64,000 nt of DNA from Hyaloperonospora brassicae (GCA_947650285.1 CANTFL010001332.1:1-64000), one strand, 5' to 3'. Shown: positions 1 through 13,223, numbered from the stretch's first letter. The notes: generated by a model not told the origin, from the letters alone. Numbers and translations are program-made.

Positions 1-72
1 ACTTAATTTATTAATATAACAGTTCTACTTTTACCCTACCTACGCTTCCTCGCTCGCCACGTGTACGTCCGT

Positions 73-119
73 CGGGGCACCCAAATCCCTTGCGTTAAGT
101 TACGCAAGGGTGTGCCCCG
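73..119. repeat. Two-part inverted repeat (hairpin)
   Basis: CGGGGCAC at 73-80 pairs with GTGCCCCG at 112-119. Inside it CCCTTGCGT at 87-95 pairs with ACGCAAGGG at 102-110 around a 6-nt loop. The outer and inner stems are separated by an asymmetric internal loop (6 nt against 1 nt). It lies 7 bp upstream of the 121-bp tandem array and may be the boundary of that array or part of a larger element. Function unknown. Confidence 0.8.
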
Positions 120-125
120 TTACAT

Positions 126-991
126 CGGGGGCCGCGCAAGCGGCTGAAGGGAGCCACCATCGCAGATGGTTGAGCTTTTCGGAGAGATATATGGCGGGTT
201 GGCGTTCTCCACACCACGCAGTCACTTCGGTGATAGCACTCCACGTCGGGGGCCGCGCAAGCGGCTGAAGGGAGCCACCATCGCAGATGGTTGAGCTCCT
301 CGGAGAGATATACGGCGGGTTGGCGTTCTCCACGCCACGCAGTCACTTCGGTGATCGCACTCCACGTCGGGGGCCGCGCAAGCGGCTGAAGGGAGCCACC
401 ATCGCAGATGGTTGAGCTCCTTGGAGAGATATACGGCGGGTTGGCGTTCTCCACGCCACGCAGTCACTTCGGTGATCGCACTCCACGTCGGGGGCCGCGC
501 AAGCGGCTGAAGGGAGCCACCATCGCAGATGGTTGAGCTCCTCGGAGAGATATATGGCGGGTTGGCGTTCTCCACGCCACGCAGTCACTTCGGTGATCGC
601 ACTCCACGTCGGGGGCCGCGCAAGCGGCTGAAGGGAGCCACCATCGCAGATGGTTGAGCTCCTCGGAGAGATATACGGCGGGTTGGCGTTCTCCACGCCA
701 CGCAGTCACTTCGGTGATCGCACTCCACGTCGGGGGCCGCGCAAGCGGCTGAAGGGAGCCACCATCGCAGATGGTTGAGCTCCTCGGAGAGATATACGGC
801 GGGTTGGCGTTCTCCACGCCACGCAGTCACTTCGGTGATAGCACTCCACGTCGGGGGCCGCGCAAGCGGCTGAAGGGGGCCACCATCGCAGATGGTTGAG
901 CTCCTCGGAGAGATATATGGCGGGTTGGCGTTCTCCACGCCACGCAGTCACTTCGGTGTTCGCACTCCACGTCGGGGGCCGCGCAAGCGGT
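126..991 (+). repeat. Tandem array of 121-bp units, seven full copies plus a partial one
   Basis: The sequence starting CGGGGGCCGCGC recurs at 126, 247, 368, 489, 610, 731, 852 and 973, always exactly 121 bp apart. Copies differ by only a few bases. The eighth copy stops after about 19 bp and passes into unrelated sequence. Each unit holds several short palindromes, for example at 131-144, 156-170 and 222-233. Read on the plus strand two of these have C(GCAA)G and C(UUCG)G loops; on the minus strand the loops are not of a stable class. Open reading frames across the array arise only because 121 is not a multiple of three and stops are rare, so I do not call them genes. It could be a satellite, a subterminal repeat of a mobile element, or a structured non-coding RNA array. 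Confidence 0.9.
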
Positions 992-1227
992 CCTAAAGGG
1001 GTTTGTTGCCTTATATGGCAGCATACCCGCGTTGTACGTGCTGCCGCTCCGGCGGTACGCATGTCCCCAGTCTACTTGGTCGCGCCAGCGGTCATGATTG
1101 ACTCGTAGTTGGCTTCGGTAGGAGGGTCTCTGACCTCGTTGCCGTCGCCCCTGGCTCTACGGAGCCCTTTAGTTGTCGACCCGATACCCGGGCCGTACTT
1201 CTTGTCACACTTATCAGTCGTTAGTTA

Positions 1228-1794
1228 TCATAATAATGGACGTACTTGACACCACCACCAGATGCGTTTGTCTCCCGAGCCCCCCCCCCCCCCGCTTGCT
1301 AGCGATTTATCAATGTGGAAAACACATGGCTGGAGCCATACCCCGTGGGTACGGTACAACTGGAGACGACAGCTGCATTGCTCCAAAATGGACAGCATAA
1401 TTGCTTGCTCCATATCGAAAGTGCGCATCTGTAGGATGGGACGACCGAGTTCGTCTTCAGCACTCAGTTCAAATCGCGGCGGTGGGCAACGGCCTTCTTG
1501 CTGGCGTCTCCAACTTATGTCATTGGGACTAAATGAGCACTTGGGCCCAAAGAGGCTCTCCCGCACGCGCCGCTGTTCCGGTTCGACTTTGATCGGTCCA
1601 CGGTGCGATGAGATCGCACTGTTGAGACGAGAAGAGGCCACAGGAGGTGGGGGGGGCTTGCGGGAGGGCGAGTCCACGACCGCTTGCTTTTGCACTAAAC
1701 CCGCCGTTGCAGCGACTTGATGGCCTTCCCTGGACCGGACGATGGCATCCGGCAGCAGCTCGTTACCGGCTGGCTGTCTCAAGTTTAAGGTCAT
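1228..1794 (-). CDS. Hypothetical protein (doubtful)
   Basis: A 188-codon frame with a true ATG at 1794. The middle looks protein-like: a proline run, then a mixed charged segment with no strong low complexity. The last 20 residues come from a poly-C/poly-G tract and a CCA repeat and look non-coding. I see no known domain. No adjoining exon could be joined. It may be a remnant of a gene or element next to the tandem array. Confidence 0.2.
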   Translation of the reverse strand: MTLNLRQPAGNELLPDAIVRSREGHQVAATAGLVQKQAVVDSPSRKPPPPPVASSRLNSAISSHRGPIKVEPEQRRVRESLFGPKCSFSPNDISWRRQQEGRCPPPRFELSAEDELGRPILQMRTFDMEQAIMLSILEQCSCRLQLYRTHGVWLQPCVFHIDKSLASGGGGGSGDKRIWWWCQVRPLL

Positions 1795-2664
1795 GCCAAT
1801 GGTCTTGCGGAAGAGATCAAGTGTGGGCGTGCTACAGAGTGACCACCATGCAACGCGGCCTTGTCGATGCGGGTCGTCCGAACGACGATAGATGTCGTGC
1901 GATGCCGACGTGTCACGGTATCGAGTAGCTTCCAGCTTTCGTCTTGTCTTGTTGAACTCCTGTCTGAAGGCACGCGCGGGTTATCGCGAATTCGTCGATC
2001 ATCGGACTAGCGTAAAAGTGGCGCATGTGGAACGTACTCGCCGTTTTTTCAGCTGTGCAAGTAGACGTCAAGCTCTTTGGTACCACTGCCACAGCAGAGG
2101 CATGTACTGCTTCATGGTTGCCAAGACGATGTCGAGGCAGGGAAAAAAGGTCTGGAACATGCATGCAGCGTTCAACTCATCGCAGTGTCCAGTCCGCCTG
2201 CGAAGCAAGTAGAACGACTACGTGTTTCGACAAGTGCCCACCACTGCTTCTCAAAACACTTCACCCGGCTGCAGGAGCACAAAATCCGTCGACGAACAGC
2301 TTCGGCTGGACGCGAACATCAGACGCCCGTCATGACCGCCGAAGGGGATCGATTACGCGCTTGGTTCGACCTATGTATACTTTCTCGGACCCAAGAAGCT
2401 CTCGGTTCTGCAGAGCTGTGCCACGATAAGCAAAAATGGATCCGGCGCTTCTTTTCAGGCTCGGAGGGTCTTAGCCATCTCGCACATGCGGCTTTGTCAA
2501 GAGCGGTCGTCGTGAAGTCGCTCTCTCTGTCTCTCTCTCTTTGTATCGTGGACTATTCCCTCATACTCTCTTTGCTACAAATCCGCTATTGACTGCACAG
2601 CTGCATATCTTCCCACCCGATGGTAGTGCGAAGCACAGCCACAACGTGTCAATTGCCAGACTCA
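1795..2664. other. Intergenic, no supported gene
   Basis: Balanced base composition and many short frames on both strands, none with a recognisable domain or a consistent splice chain. A CT-dinucleotide tract at about 2521-2541 lies 125 bp before the PIG-C start and could belong to its promoter or leader. Confidence 0.6.
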
Positions 2665-4118
2665 ATGGCCCCCGCCAAAGTGCGTACGCCGCTTGTCTTC
2701 CATAGCGCACGCACGACCTGAAGCTCACGCTTTTGCTTGTGCAGCCTGCATGGAGCAAGATCCTCTATGCGCCCCAGCCATACGAAGACAACTACGTGGA
2801 CGAGACGTTCCTGGAGCAGATGCGGACGAACGGTACGCCGACTCCTTTTCTCCACACAGGACCTCGTAGATGCCGTAGTTGCTGACGGTAGATCCTCCTG
2901 GACGAACGTACAGCCAATGCACGTGAGCACGACTACGGAGGGATGGTCCGCTCGGCCGCGGCCATCACACAGCAGATCTGCGCTCTCTTGATTTTCTTCG
3001 TACGTGCCGACTCGTCCATAGCAAGAGAGGACAAACCGATGGTGCGTGACTAACCTCGAGGTTGCTGGGCGGTTGCGGCGGCAGTCCGTGTTTGAATTCG
3101 TTCGCCAAGATGCAGTCTCGGCCGTCCTGCTGGGCGCCATCGACGTGTTCTTGGCGGTCGCTGGCTTCGCCGTGCTTCGTGTTTGCCTCGTGCTGCCTCT
3201 GCGTAAGTACACTCGTTGACAGACGGACGGACGAACGGCTCACAGCATATCGCTAACAGCCACTCGTGCACTGCTGAACGCGAGACAGACACGGTGGACA
3301 CGCTGAAGTCCTGTCTTCTCTTCTGTGCCACACTGTCGCTCCTGTCGCCAGTACTACGGACGCTCACAAAGTCATATGCAAATGACACGATCTGGGCGCT
3401 GGCGACGTCGTTAGGCCTGTTGCACCTCGTCACGCACGACTACAACTATGTCAACTCGGGCATTGGTCGGTAAGCAGTCCATTGCATAGACGATCCAGAG
3501 GCGGAGGGTGACGAGTGCTGCGTCTGTGCATACTGCATGGCAGCTTCAGCGGGACGATCTCACTGAACGCCGCTATCTTCACGGCCGTGCTGCTCGGCTC
3601 GCGGCTCCAGTCGAACGAGCACGTGTTTGCGTTCGTGCTGCTGGCCATCGAAATATTCGCCATGTTTCCGATCTTCCAGCGCGAGATCAAGGTGCGTTGT
3701 CAGGCGGCAGAAGCTCTGCAGTTGCCTGTGTGCGCGTCAATCGCGCCAGCCTCACTCTGCTTGTCCCTGTTCGACATGCGGCGAGGACCTAGCGCCACTC
3801 GGAAAGGCTGCACATCATAACGGCGGTCGTGCTGTTCGCACTGTCGTCGGCGCTGACCTGGCAGCTCTCAGGGCTCCTGAGCGTATTGTCAGGCGCCTTT
3901 GTGTCCTTCTTGGCCTTCGGCTGTCCGCTCTGGTTCATGCACGTGCAGGAGTCCAAGAAGTACGTAGCTGCGCGAGTGCTGCTGCGGGTCCATCGAGCAG
4001 CAGCTGCGTGGACGCTCGATGCCCGTTTGACTGACGTCGTTCAACTGTGCGTGTGTTTCTTTCTTGCAGCGAGATTCTAGGTCCGTGGGACATCGCGCAC
4101 ATCCAGCCAGAGCAGTAG
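2665..4118 (+). CDS. PIGC: GPI-GlcNAc transferase subunit C (PIG-C/GPI2)
   Basis: This is a subunit of the ER-membrane GPI-N-acetylglucosaminyltransferase, which adds GlcNAc to phosphatidylinositol in the first step of GPI-anchor synthesis. Exons: 2665-2679, 2745-2832, 2914-2999, 3085-3202, 3289-3469, 3544-3691, 3793-3959, 4070-4118. All introns are GT-AG and all phases agree, giving 852 nt and 283 residues, the usual PIG-C size. Recognisable family signatures are WSKILY near the N-terminus, DNYVDETFLE, SPVLRTLTKS, several hydrophobic membrane segments in the second half, and the C-terminal GPWDIAHI. The first exon codes for only five residues, so the start is the least certain part. Seven introns in 1.45 kb is dense. 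Identification is secure; the exact ends of introns 2 and 6 should be treated as predictions. Confidence 0.9.
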
Positions 4119-5967
4119 CAACCGCCGCGTCCAGCATCATCACGTCTCGGCCTCCCTGCCTTGTCGGTCGTAGCAAGCCGTCGTCGTCTGCTCGACTCTT
4201 GGACTGCGGCTGTGCTTGCACGGAACGGTCCTAGCTGCGTGCCACGACGAGATTCAAGCAGCCCCATCTGCTCCGTCGCGTTCGTCGCTCTTTCTTTCGA
4301 ACCGCCAGCGGTACCTGACGGGGCGACCTGTAACGCAAAAAAGTATCTTTTTGCCCGCGCCAATACCTCTTCCGACGCCACAGCCGCACGGCCGCGACGC
4401 CGACCACTGCGCGCCGAGCCGCGTGCTCGGTACTTCCTGCCTGAGGTCTCTTCTTCCGCCCTCAGCTGTCGTCGTTGTGGACGCAGGAGACTGGCGCGAG
4501 ATTAGCACAACGATGGGGCCTAACTGCCCCTGCAACTGCCCCTCTTTGCCGAGTCACAGCGTCGCTGGGACAACGTCATATCCGAGCACCACTGCAACAA
4601 CAACAAGAACAACAACAACAACGTGCACGAAAAAGAATCGACGTTGTGGCCCGTATTGCCACTAGGATCAAAAGAAGGCAAAGAGGGGGCAGCAGATGGA
4701 CTAGAGGATGGCTAGACGCGCCACGTTCATTGCGTTGGCTCGACGTCGCACGTATTGCTCGTGCACCTGCCGACGTTTAGGTCCCCATCGGGTGCCCTTT
4801 CGAGTGCAACAGAACAGTCTTGTGCCGACACGGACGTCCTTCAGACGGCACGAGCGGTCGCGCGAGTAAAAAGGCGGCCGGCGGCCCTATGTTGCAACTG
4901 TGAGCTGGCGCTGCGCACTCCTCAACGAGCCCAATCGTCGCGATTGCACTGCTCGCTGCTGGGCGAACGCAACTACGCAGGCGGGCGATTACCGACCGGT
5001 TGTCCCAAGCAAGGGGGGTCGCTTGCGCTTGTTTTCGACCAATCACAACGCACTCGAGCTGATTTATTTGGCCTGGCAAACAGAACTTTCCACGAACCGG
5101 ATGGCCCGGCCGTGTACCGCGTAAATCTGCCTGCGCAAATGCCTGGCCCACACGCCAGACAGCAGATGGGGCGAGGCTATCCACGTCCCGTGTACAGGGC
5201 TGCGACGGCGGCGAGTCGCCCCCCCTCCCGTCGGGCAGTCTCTGCTACGGCTACTGCTCCTGCAACAGACGCTGGGGCGACCGTGACCCGTGCGCTTCCC
5301 AGCGCTCACCACGTCTGAAACACTCAGCCAGTGAGGAGCCTGTTGACCGGCCCGACGCAAGCCATGGCGGGGGGGGGGAACCGCGTTTCTGGCACAGCGG
5401 GTGGGTCCGCGGGTCGCAAACCCGCCACTGCGAGCCCTATCACACGACAGGCGCTACGTATGTCGACGTGCACCGCGAGCGGGTCCCGTGCCGCGCAAAC
5501 CCAGAAGAACGCTCGCGCGCTGCCATTGGTCGAAAGCTTCAAGCAACTCGGTCGAAGCGCGCGAGGCGGAGGCCAAAGGCGCTCTCGCAAACGGAAAGCT
5601 AAGCCACAGGCTCTTCGGTCATTTCCGCTTTTCCCTGCAGCTGGGCAAGTGCACTGTGCGTCGTTGTTCGTTCCGTTCGCCGCCCGCTCGACGACCCACT
5701 GCGCAACCCGTCGTCGTCGTCGTCGTCGTCCCCTCTGTCGTTGTTGTTTGTGTCGTCGTCGTCGTCCCTCCTCTGTGGCGCCCTCCCATCCCGCGGGTCT
5801 GCGATCTTTGTCGCCCGTTCGTCGTCGCGTCTGTGCGCACGACCGTCACTCTCGCCCGCCGCGTGCCTCGTCATTGCGGTCGCCCGCCCGCCCACTCACT
5901 CACTCACTCACTCCCCACTCCCCCTCTTGTCCCCCGCTCACTGGACCCGATCGATCCTCTCGCGCCC
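4119..5967. other. Long intergenic/leader region before the MYB gene
   Basis: About 1.85 kb without a supported gene. It contains an AAC-rich microsatellite at about 4593-4621, a run of CGT/CTC triplets at about 5710-5765 and ACTC repeats at about 5890-5915. From about 5400 the frame of the MYB gene stays open, but composition is pyrimidine-rich and lacks protein character, so I read it as promoter and 5' leader. Confidence 0.55.
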
Positions 5968-7362
5968 ATGGCCTCGACCGCTGTCCTCAAGAGCGTGCGG
6001 GCGCACCCCAAGCTCCTGTCACTGCAGCACGTGGAAGACGCCTTCCTCCTCTCGTGCACAGCCAACGCGCCCATGACGCCCCTCGGCCACGACGCGTCCA
6101 TGTTCACGGCCGCCACCGTCTCCCCCCGCGACCCCGCGGCCAAACTTGCGGCCGCAGCAGGCGCTGCGGCAGGCGCCGCTGCGGCATCGGCGTCCGTGGC
6201 CTCGACCAGCCCCACGGCCGCCAAGTTGCAGTCGCTCCCCGTGGCTGCGTTCGCCAGCCACCGCGCGTGCATTCCGTCGTCGTCGGCCTCGAGCGACGAC
6301 GCGTCGGACGACGAGCTCGACGACGAGACGGACGACAGCGGCCGAGCAGCGGCCGCCAGTGCCTCATCGGCGGCGTCTGCTGCGGCCACGTCGTCGTCGT
6401 CGGTCAAGAGCAATACGGGCCGCTGGACCGAAGCCGAGCACCAGCTGTTCCTGCAGGGCCTCGAGACCTTTCCCTACCGCGCGTGGAAGAAGATTGCGAC
6501 GCTGATCAAGACGCGGACGGTCGTGCAGATCCGCACGCACGCGCAAAAGTACTACCAGAAGCTCGAGAAGGAGGAGGCGCGGCTCAAGGAGCGCCAGGCA
6601 CAGGACCGGGCGGCACTCGCTGCGGCGACGACGACTACTGCTACTGGTGCCACGGGCGCTGCTGCGACGTCGCCGTCGCTGCCGTCGCTGCTGCTGGCGC
6701 CGCCGTCCAGTCCCACGGCGCAGAAGAAAAAGATGCACTTGATGCGCAAGCGCAAGTGCTCGTTGCTGGACATGGACACGGACAGCGACGCACTGGTGCT
6801 GCCGAGTGTGCCGAAGCGTCTCGCCCGCGAGCTGCCGCTGGCGGCGCACATGTCGCCCAAGCAGAAGCAGCTGTCGTCGCTCTCGGGCGCCAAGATGCTG
6901 CTCGGCGGCCATCATTCCATGGACGCGCGGTTCGTGTTTGGTCGCAGCTCCAAGAGCCACGCGGGGATGCAGGCGGCGCACCAGCTGCCACTGGACTTTG
7001 CCGACGCGGCAGCAGAGGCCATGATCTTGGACTTTGCCGAGGACAAAGTGCTGGCCGACTACTCGCTCGACTGCGTGGACCAGACGCTCGCGTCGATTGA
7101 CAATGACGATCTGCTGCAGTTGACCGAGGAAGAGCTCGAGTGGTTCTCGACAACGAGCACCGAGAGCGCGTCAGTGAGCGGCGACGTGTTGACGGACGGT
7201 GCAATGGACGTGGCAGGCGCCGAGTGCTGCATCCCGGAGAGCGACCCGACGGCGCTCGACTGCGAGAACTTTGCCGCCGACTTGTGTCTGGACGACGAGG
7301 ACTTTGTGCTGGACCCGGAGAAGTTTCTGTCGAGCTACTTTGCCCCGAGCGAGCAGGCTTGA
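5968..7362 (+). CDS. SHAQKYF-class MYB-related transcription factor
   Basis: A single-exon gene of 464 residues. Residues about 150-200 form one MYB repeat: GRWTEAEHQLFLQGLE, W173 in AWKKIA, and the class signature THAQKYYQKL at 190-199 (a variant of SHAQKYF). Such one-repeat proteins bind DNA and control stage-specific transcription in plants, amoebae and oomycetes. The N-terminal third is Ala/Ser-rich with an acidic patch just before the MYB repeat. The C-terminal part is acidic (about 340-464), resembling an activation region, and a basic stretch (KKKMHLMRKRK) after the repeat may be a nuclear signal. I chose the ATG at 5968; the frame is open upstream to an ATG at 5401, but that stretch is pyrimidine-rich leader-like sequence. 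Target genes cannot be inferred from the window. Confidence 0.88.
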   Translation: MASTAVLKSVRAHPKLLSLQHVEDAFLLSCTANAPMTPLGHDASMFTAATVSPRDPAAKLAAAAGAAAGAAAASASVASTSPTAAKLQSLPVAAFASHRACIPSSSASSDDASDDELDDETDDSGRAAAASASSAASAAATSSSSVKSNTGRWTEAEHQLFLQGLETFPYRAWKKIATLIKTRTVVQIRTHAQKYYQKLEKEEARLKERQAQDRAALAAATTTTATGATGAAATSPSLPSLLLAPPSSPTAQKKKMHLMRKRKCSLLDMDTDSDALVLPSVPKRLARELPLAAHMSPKQKQLSSLSGAKMLLGGHHSMDARFVFGRSSKSHAGMQAAHQLPLDFADAAAEAMILDFAEDKVLADYSLDCVDQTLASIDNDDLLQLTEEELEWFSTTSTESASVSGDVLTDGAMDVAGAECCIPESDPTALDCENFAADLCLDDEDFVLDPEKFLSSYFAPSEQA

Positions 7363-7718
7363 ACTGGGCAGGGCGATGTCGTGGTGGTCACAAGTGCTGC
7401 AGCTTCCTCGCAGAGCGCCGTCCCGTTTGTCCGTCCGTCCGTAGCGTAGCCTCTGTGTGTTTCGAGCCGCCCGCCTCTCGACTCTTCCTCTCGCCTGCCA
7501 CCAGCTCTGCGGTGCGGTGGCTGCAACGGTCATCTCTGGAGAAGAGCGCTCCCTTATTATTATTATTATTAAAAACGAGTTCACCCTCTCATGTTCGTCG
7601 GTCGTCGGCCTGTCACCCGTCTGTCGTCCTCATTGCTGCTGCACACGTACGTGTCCCCATTGTTGCCCCCCACTCGTCTCGCGTGGCGCGGGACACTTCC
7701 TCCGTCGCCGTCCGACCG
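7363..7718. other. Convergent 3' region between MYB and SEN54
   Basis: 356 bp between two stop codons that face each other. It holds an (ATT)n tract at about 7555-7571. No gene seen. Confidence 0.6.
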
Positions 7719-8582
7719 TCAAGTCGCACTGATTTCAAAGAGCAGCACGCTCCGGTCGTGGTGAACGACGGCCACTTTCACGGGCACGTGGTCGCGCGTC
7801 AGTGTTGACCTGCAACTGCTCGACGCGCCATCGCGAGCGTTGCTGCGCTGCAGGATCAGCCGGAGGCGCTGCGGACGGGGAGCGCTGTCCCAATAGCGAC
7901 ACACGGCCACGCGGAAGACCAGCACCAGTTCCTTTCTCTGCTTGCGTAGTTTCGCTGCCGGTGCTGGTGCAGACGGCTCTGTCGCGTGCTCTGCACTCGT
8001 GTCAGCACGTGGGGGGATCGGGACTGCCGCTGTTTTCCAGACGTCGAACGCCACGTCACAGGATCCAGTGCTCTCTTCGACATGGTGGGGTACGCGCCGC
8101 CCGTCTTGACGACTGCCCACAGCCGTTGCTGAAGCTGCTGCAGCAGGTTCGAGGCAGCGTCGGGGGTGCAGCTTCTGGTCTTTCAGGAACGCGTATACTT
8201 CCAAGCACGCAAGTGAGACGCTGGTATCTCTGGCCACCAGTGCTGCAAAGTCGGCAACGCTCAATGCTTTGGTGTCGTTGTCGTCCGATGACGTCCCATA
8301 GATCGCCAATGCCCCTCGCTGGAGCAGGTAGTTGGCTTCCTCTGGATACAATGACAGACCAGTGAACGTGCCGGTGGCGTGTGGTGGTCCAGAGCTTTTG
8401 CCTTTCGGGCTTGAAGCTGCTGATGGGACCGTGACGTTGGGCTCCCGACGCTGTTGTTTCTTGACGCTGGCCCCCATGTTGAACAGCAGTCGCCCTCGCT
8501 GGTGCGTGATGTGCGTGAGTCCTGTTGCTGTATCGTATTCACCGATGGAGATATCTTTGCAGCGCTTGTTTGCGTGCGCCAT
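7719..8582 (-). CDS. SEN54: tRNA-splicing endonuclease subunit SEN54
   Basis: This is a structural subunit of the nuclear heterotetramer that cuts introns out of pre-tRNAs. The N-terminal domain is recognisable by RGRLLFNMG followed by LYPEEANYLLQRGAL, the Sen54 signature, and by the helix ending VYAFLKDQKLHPRR. A variable linker follows. The C-terminal fold has FRVAVCRYWDSAPRP and ends KVAVVHHDRSVLLFEIS. From the ATG at 8582 the protein is 287 residues, short for the family. The frame stays open upstream to a TAGTAG at about 8667, so an upstream exon spliced near 8666 is possible, but no convincing one was found. It lies head to tail with the demethylase gene, whose stop is 366 bp upstream. 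Confidence 0.75.
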   Translation of the reverse strand: MAHANKRCKDISIGEYDTATGLTHITHQRGRLLFNMGASVKKQQRREPNVTVPSAASSPKGKSSGPPHATGTFTGLSLYPEEANYLLQRGALAIYGTSSDDNDTKALSVADFAALVARDTSVSLACLEVYAFLKDQKLHPRRCLEPAAAASATAVGSRQDGRRVPHHVEESTGSCDVAFDVWKTAAVPIPPRADTSAEHATEPSAPAPAAKLRKQRKELVLVFRVAVCRYWDSAPRPQRLRLILQRSNARDGASSSCRSTLTRDHVPVKVAVVHHDRSVLLFEISAT

Positions 8583-8948
8583 CACATGCAGATGCTGTGC
8601 CGACGGTGCCGACTCACTATCGACTTCAAGTTTGTGGTGCAGCTGAGAGATGGCAATGTTCAAGATCTACTACAGCTACGCGAACGGATAAATATGTTCA
8701 CGCCTTCCGACTCGGTACTGGCGGCTCCACAGCAATGATTCGTCGTCGCAGCTCTCTCGAAGTTACTGACAGCCACTCGTCATTGTCGACAGAATCGCCC
8801 TGTCGGATGGTAAGAAAAACAAGTACAAGCGTGAGCTTTCTGTGCCAACGATTTGCACCTCAACCTCCTCACTTTGTAGTGCACGCGAATGAACTTGCCC
8901 TGGATGGCCACAACTTTTGCCTATGCAGCAGGTACACAGAATGCTCCA

Positions 8949-11324
<2,376 letters not shown>

Positions 11325-11408
11325 GGCGAGAGAGTTTTACTCGGATTTTTGGGTGAACGTGTGGCCAAAGCGTCGCAGACGCAAGTTTATTTAGAAAAAG
11401 ACGGTCGA

Positions 11409-11929
11409 TTAGAAACTGCTTTTTTCAACAAGGGGTCGTGTGACCTGAAGCTGTGGTACAAAACGACTATTTGATCGTGATGTCTTCTTTTCTTCGAGCG
11501 TCGTGTTCCTTCTTTCGACATAAATGTGGACAAATGGTTCGATATTCTCAATATAATCCGCACAAACCTGCGGGCCAAGAAGATCTGGCTGATAAATTTG
11601 CAGCGACGATTTTTGACTTTTTGTGAATGACAAATACTAGAATAGTAAGAATACTGGTAGCAAAACCTCTGTGTGGTAATATACGTCGAGCACGCGGACG
11701 AAAAGTGATTCCATTTCGTCGAGTGCACAATTTTTGAGCGACCGGTGCACAACCCTCGATGAGCCGGCAGACCTTCATCAAACCGTGCGAATTCTCTATC
11801 GTCATCGTCATCATAATCTGCACCAATAGAGCGCTTCCCGGACGGTCCCATCGACCAGTTGTCCACACCAAAATTTGGTCGCAGGTAGAACGAATGCAAA
11901 CGAGATGCAGTCGGTGGGTACAGTACCAT
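11409..11929 (-). CDS. Hypothetical protein, probably two exons
   Basis: The first part, from the ATG at 11929, reads MVLYPPTASRLHSFYLRP, has an Asp run and continues to about 11690. A second coding-like stretch in another frame ends at the TAA at 11409 and contains LLGPQVCADYIENIEPFVHI. That segment recalls the start of a cyclin fold, but the rest of a cyclin is missing. A candidate acceptor TTCTAG lies near 11640; the matching donor is unclear (a phase-0 GTGCAC in the KIVHS codons would fit). No domain is assigned. It could also be a gene remnant. Confidence 0.35.
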
Positions 11930-12254
11930 TGTATTATCATGCTACGTTCGTAGCCAGCCAGCCATTCAGCTTGTTATTGCCCGCTTTCGTTCGCCGAGCA
12001 CATGCTTCGATCCTTCTTTGTCCTCCTCTTCAGCTCGTTCTCGCGCACATCTCTTTGTCACAATGCATCCTTTTCAGCCGCAAAGCGTTGGCCGCACCAC
12101 AGTCTTGAGCTTGCCGATAAGTAGGAACAGACACCATCACAGCACTGCCAATGACTTGAAGACCGCGACAGGTTGATAGCTGCTCATTCGGATACGTCCA
12201 ATGGCCACACTATCGAGTAGCGGGACAGTACGAGCGCTGCACGCGACACACTAT
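11930..12254. other. Intergenic, nothing supported
   Basis: 325 bp between the 5' end of the hypothetical gene and the stop of ARL1. No frame or motif of note. Confidence 0.6.
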
Positions 12255-13223
12255 CTATTCGCCTTTGATACACGTCACGATCCTAGGTCATAAACAAGAC
12301 GCCACGTGAGTTACCTCAGCATCACGCGAATGAGGGCGAAGCGACGAGATACGCTTACCAGTCGAACCCTTCGAATAGACCAGAACCTTGTGTTGCTGTG
12401 GTCTCTTTGATCGACCATTGACGATTGCGGATGTCGGAAAGTCCCATCGCCTCTGAGATCTATCGACAAACAAAGATCGCATGAGTAACTGCACTAAAAC
12501 GAGCTTCAACCTCGCCAGGTCCTACAACGAACCTGCGCTGCGTTCAACGCTCCCTTCTGGTCCTGTTTGTTGGCAAACACCAGCAAGATCGAGTCCTTGA
12601 GCTCTTCTTCCTACACGACACAGCAGCACATCGACAGAACGCAGTAAACAACACGTGAGCTCAGCGAAACACAAACGGTAGCAAGCAAACACACGAACAC
12701 GAACTACAATGGATTTGTGTGCCCCCGCCTACCTCAAGCATAGCGTGCAGCTCCTGCTTTGCAATATCCAGACGGTCGACATCGGCCGAATCCACAACGT
12801 AAATGATGGCGTCTGTATTGGGGTAATAGCACCGCCAATAGGGCCGGATGCTCGTCTGGCCGCCGAGGTCCCACACCTGAAACTTGATATTCTTGTACTG
12901 CAATGTCTCCATATTAAAGCCGATAGTAGGCACAGTCTGTTCGATTTCGTCGGCCTGTAGACGGTCTATTGGAGTCATAACAATTACAATAACAATAACA
13001 TCACAACAAAGATAACAATAAACATTCCGATAGTTAGCACCACGTCTAATGGATGGTCAAGGCCCCCAATCAACACAACAGCTCGTCCCTCCTCTCTCTC
13101 TTTCCTGCTTGCAAACGTACATAGAATGGTCGTCTTGCCGGCGTTGTCCAGGCCCAGGATCAACATACGCACCTCTTTGCTGCCGAACAGCGCTGCAAAC
13201 ACTTTCGACATGGCGATTCCCAT
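12255..13223 (-). CDS. ARL1: ARL1-type small GTPase
   Basis: An Arf-like GTPase that recruits golgins and other effectors to the trans-Golgi. Exons on the minus strand: 13223-13121, 12965-12733, 12610-12533, 12459-12359, 12282-12255. Total 543 nt, 180 residues, matching ARL1 (181 in animals). The N-terminus is MGIAMSKVF, so Gly2 is available for myristoylation. Visible motifs: P-loop GLDNAGKTT, switch I TVPTIGFN, switch [20 protein letters not shown]4 NKQD. The string [12 protein letters not shown] is typical of ARL1 rather than of Arf1. The last exon codes for only eight residues (IVTCIKGE) and was chosen because the nearer acceptor gives an immediate stop. The N-terminal GS of the switch is intact, so the protein should be active. 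Confidence 0.93.

Noticed and set aside
126..991. CRISPR array or 5S rRNA cluster
   Set aside because: The units are contiguous with no variable spacers, the genome is eukaryotic, and although 121 bp is close to 5S length the sequence lacks 5S internal control boxes.
95..1062. A ladder of overlapping 117-residue minus-strand frames with the same sequence
   Set aside because: They are the same 121-bp repeat read in rotating frames; repeat length not divisible by three and no independent coding evidence.
5331..7100. Long plus-strand frame overlapping the MYB gene
   Set aside because: Arg/Ala-rich shadow of the MYB coding frame in GC-rich DNA.
8664..8830. Upstream SEN54 exon (DSVDNDEWLSVTSREL on the minus strand)
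   Set aside because: It has a plausible acceptor but no GT donor that joins the SEN54 frame without a stop.
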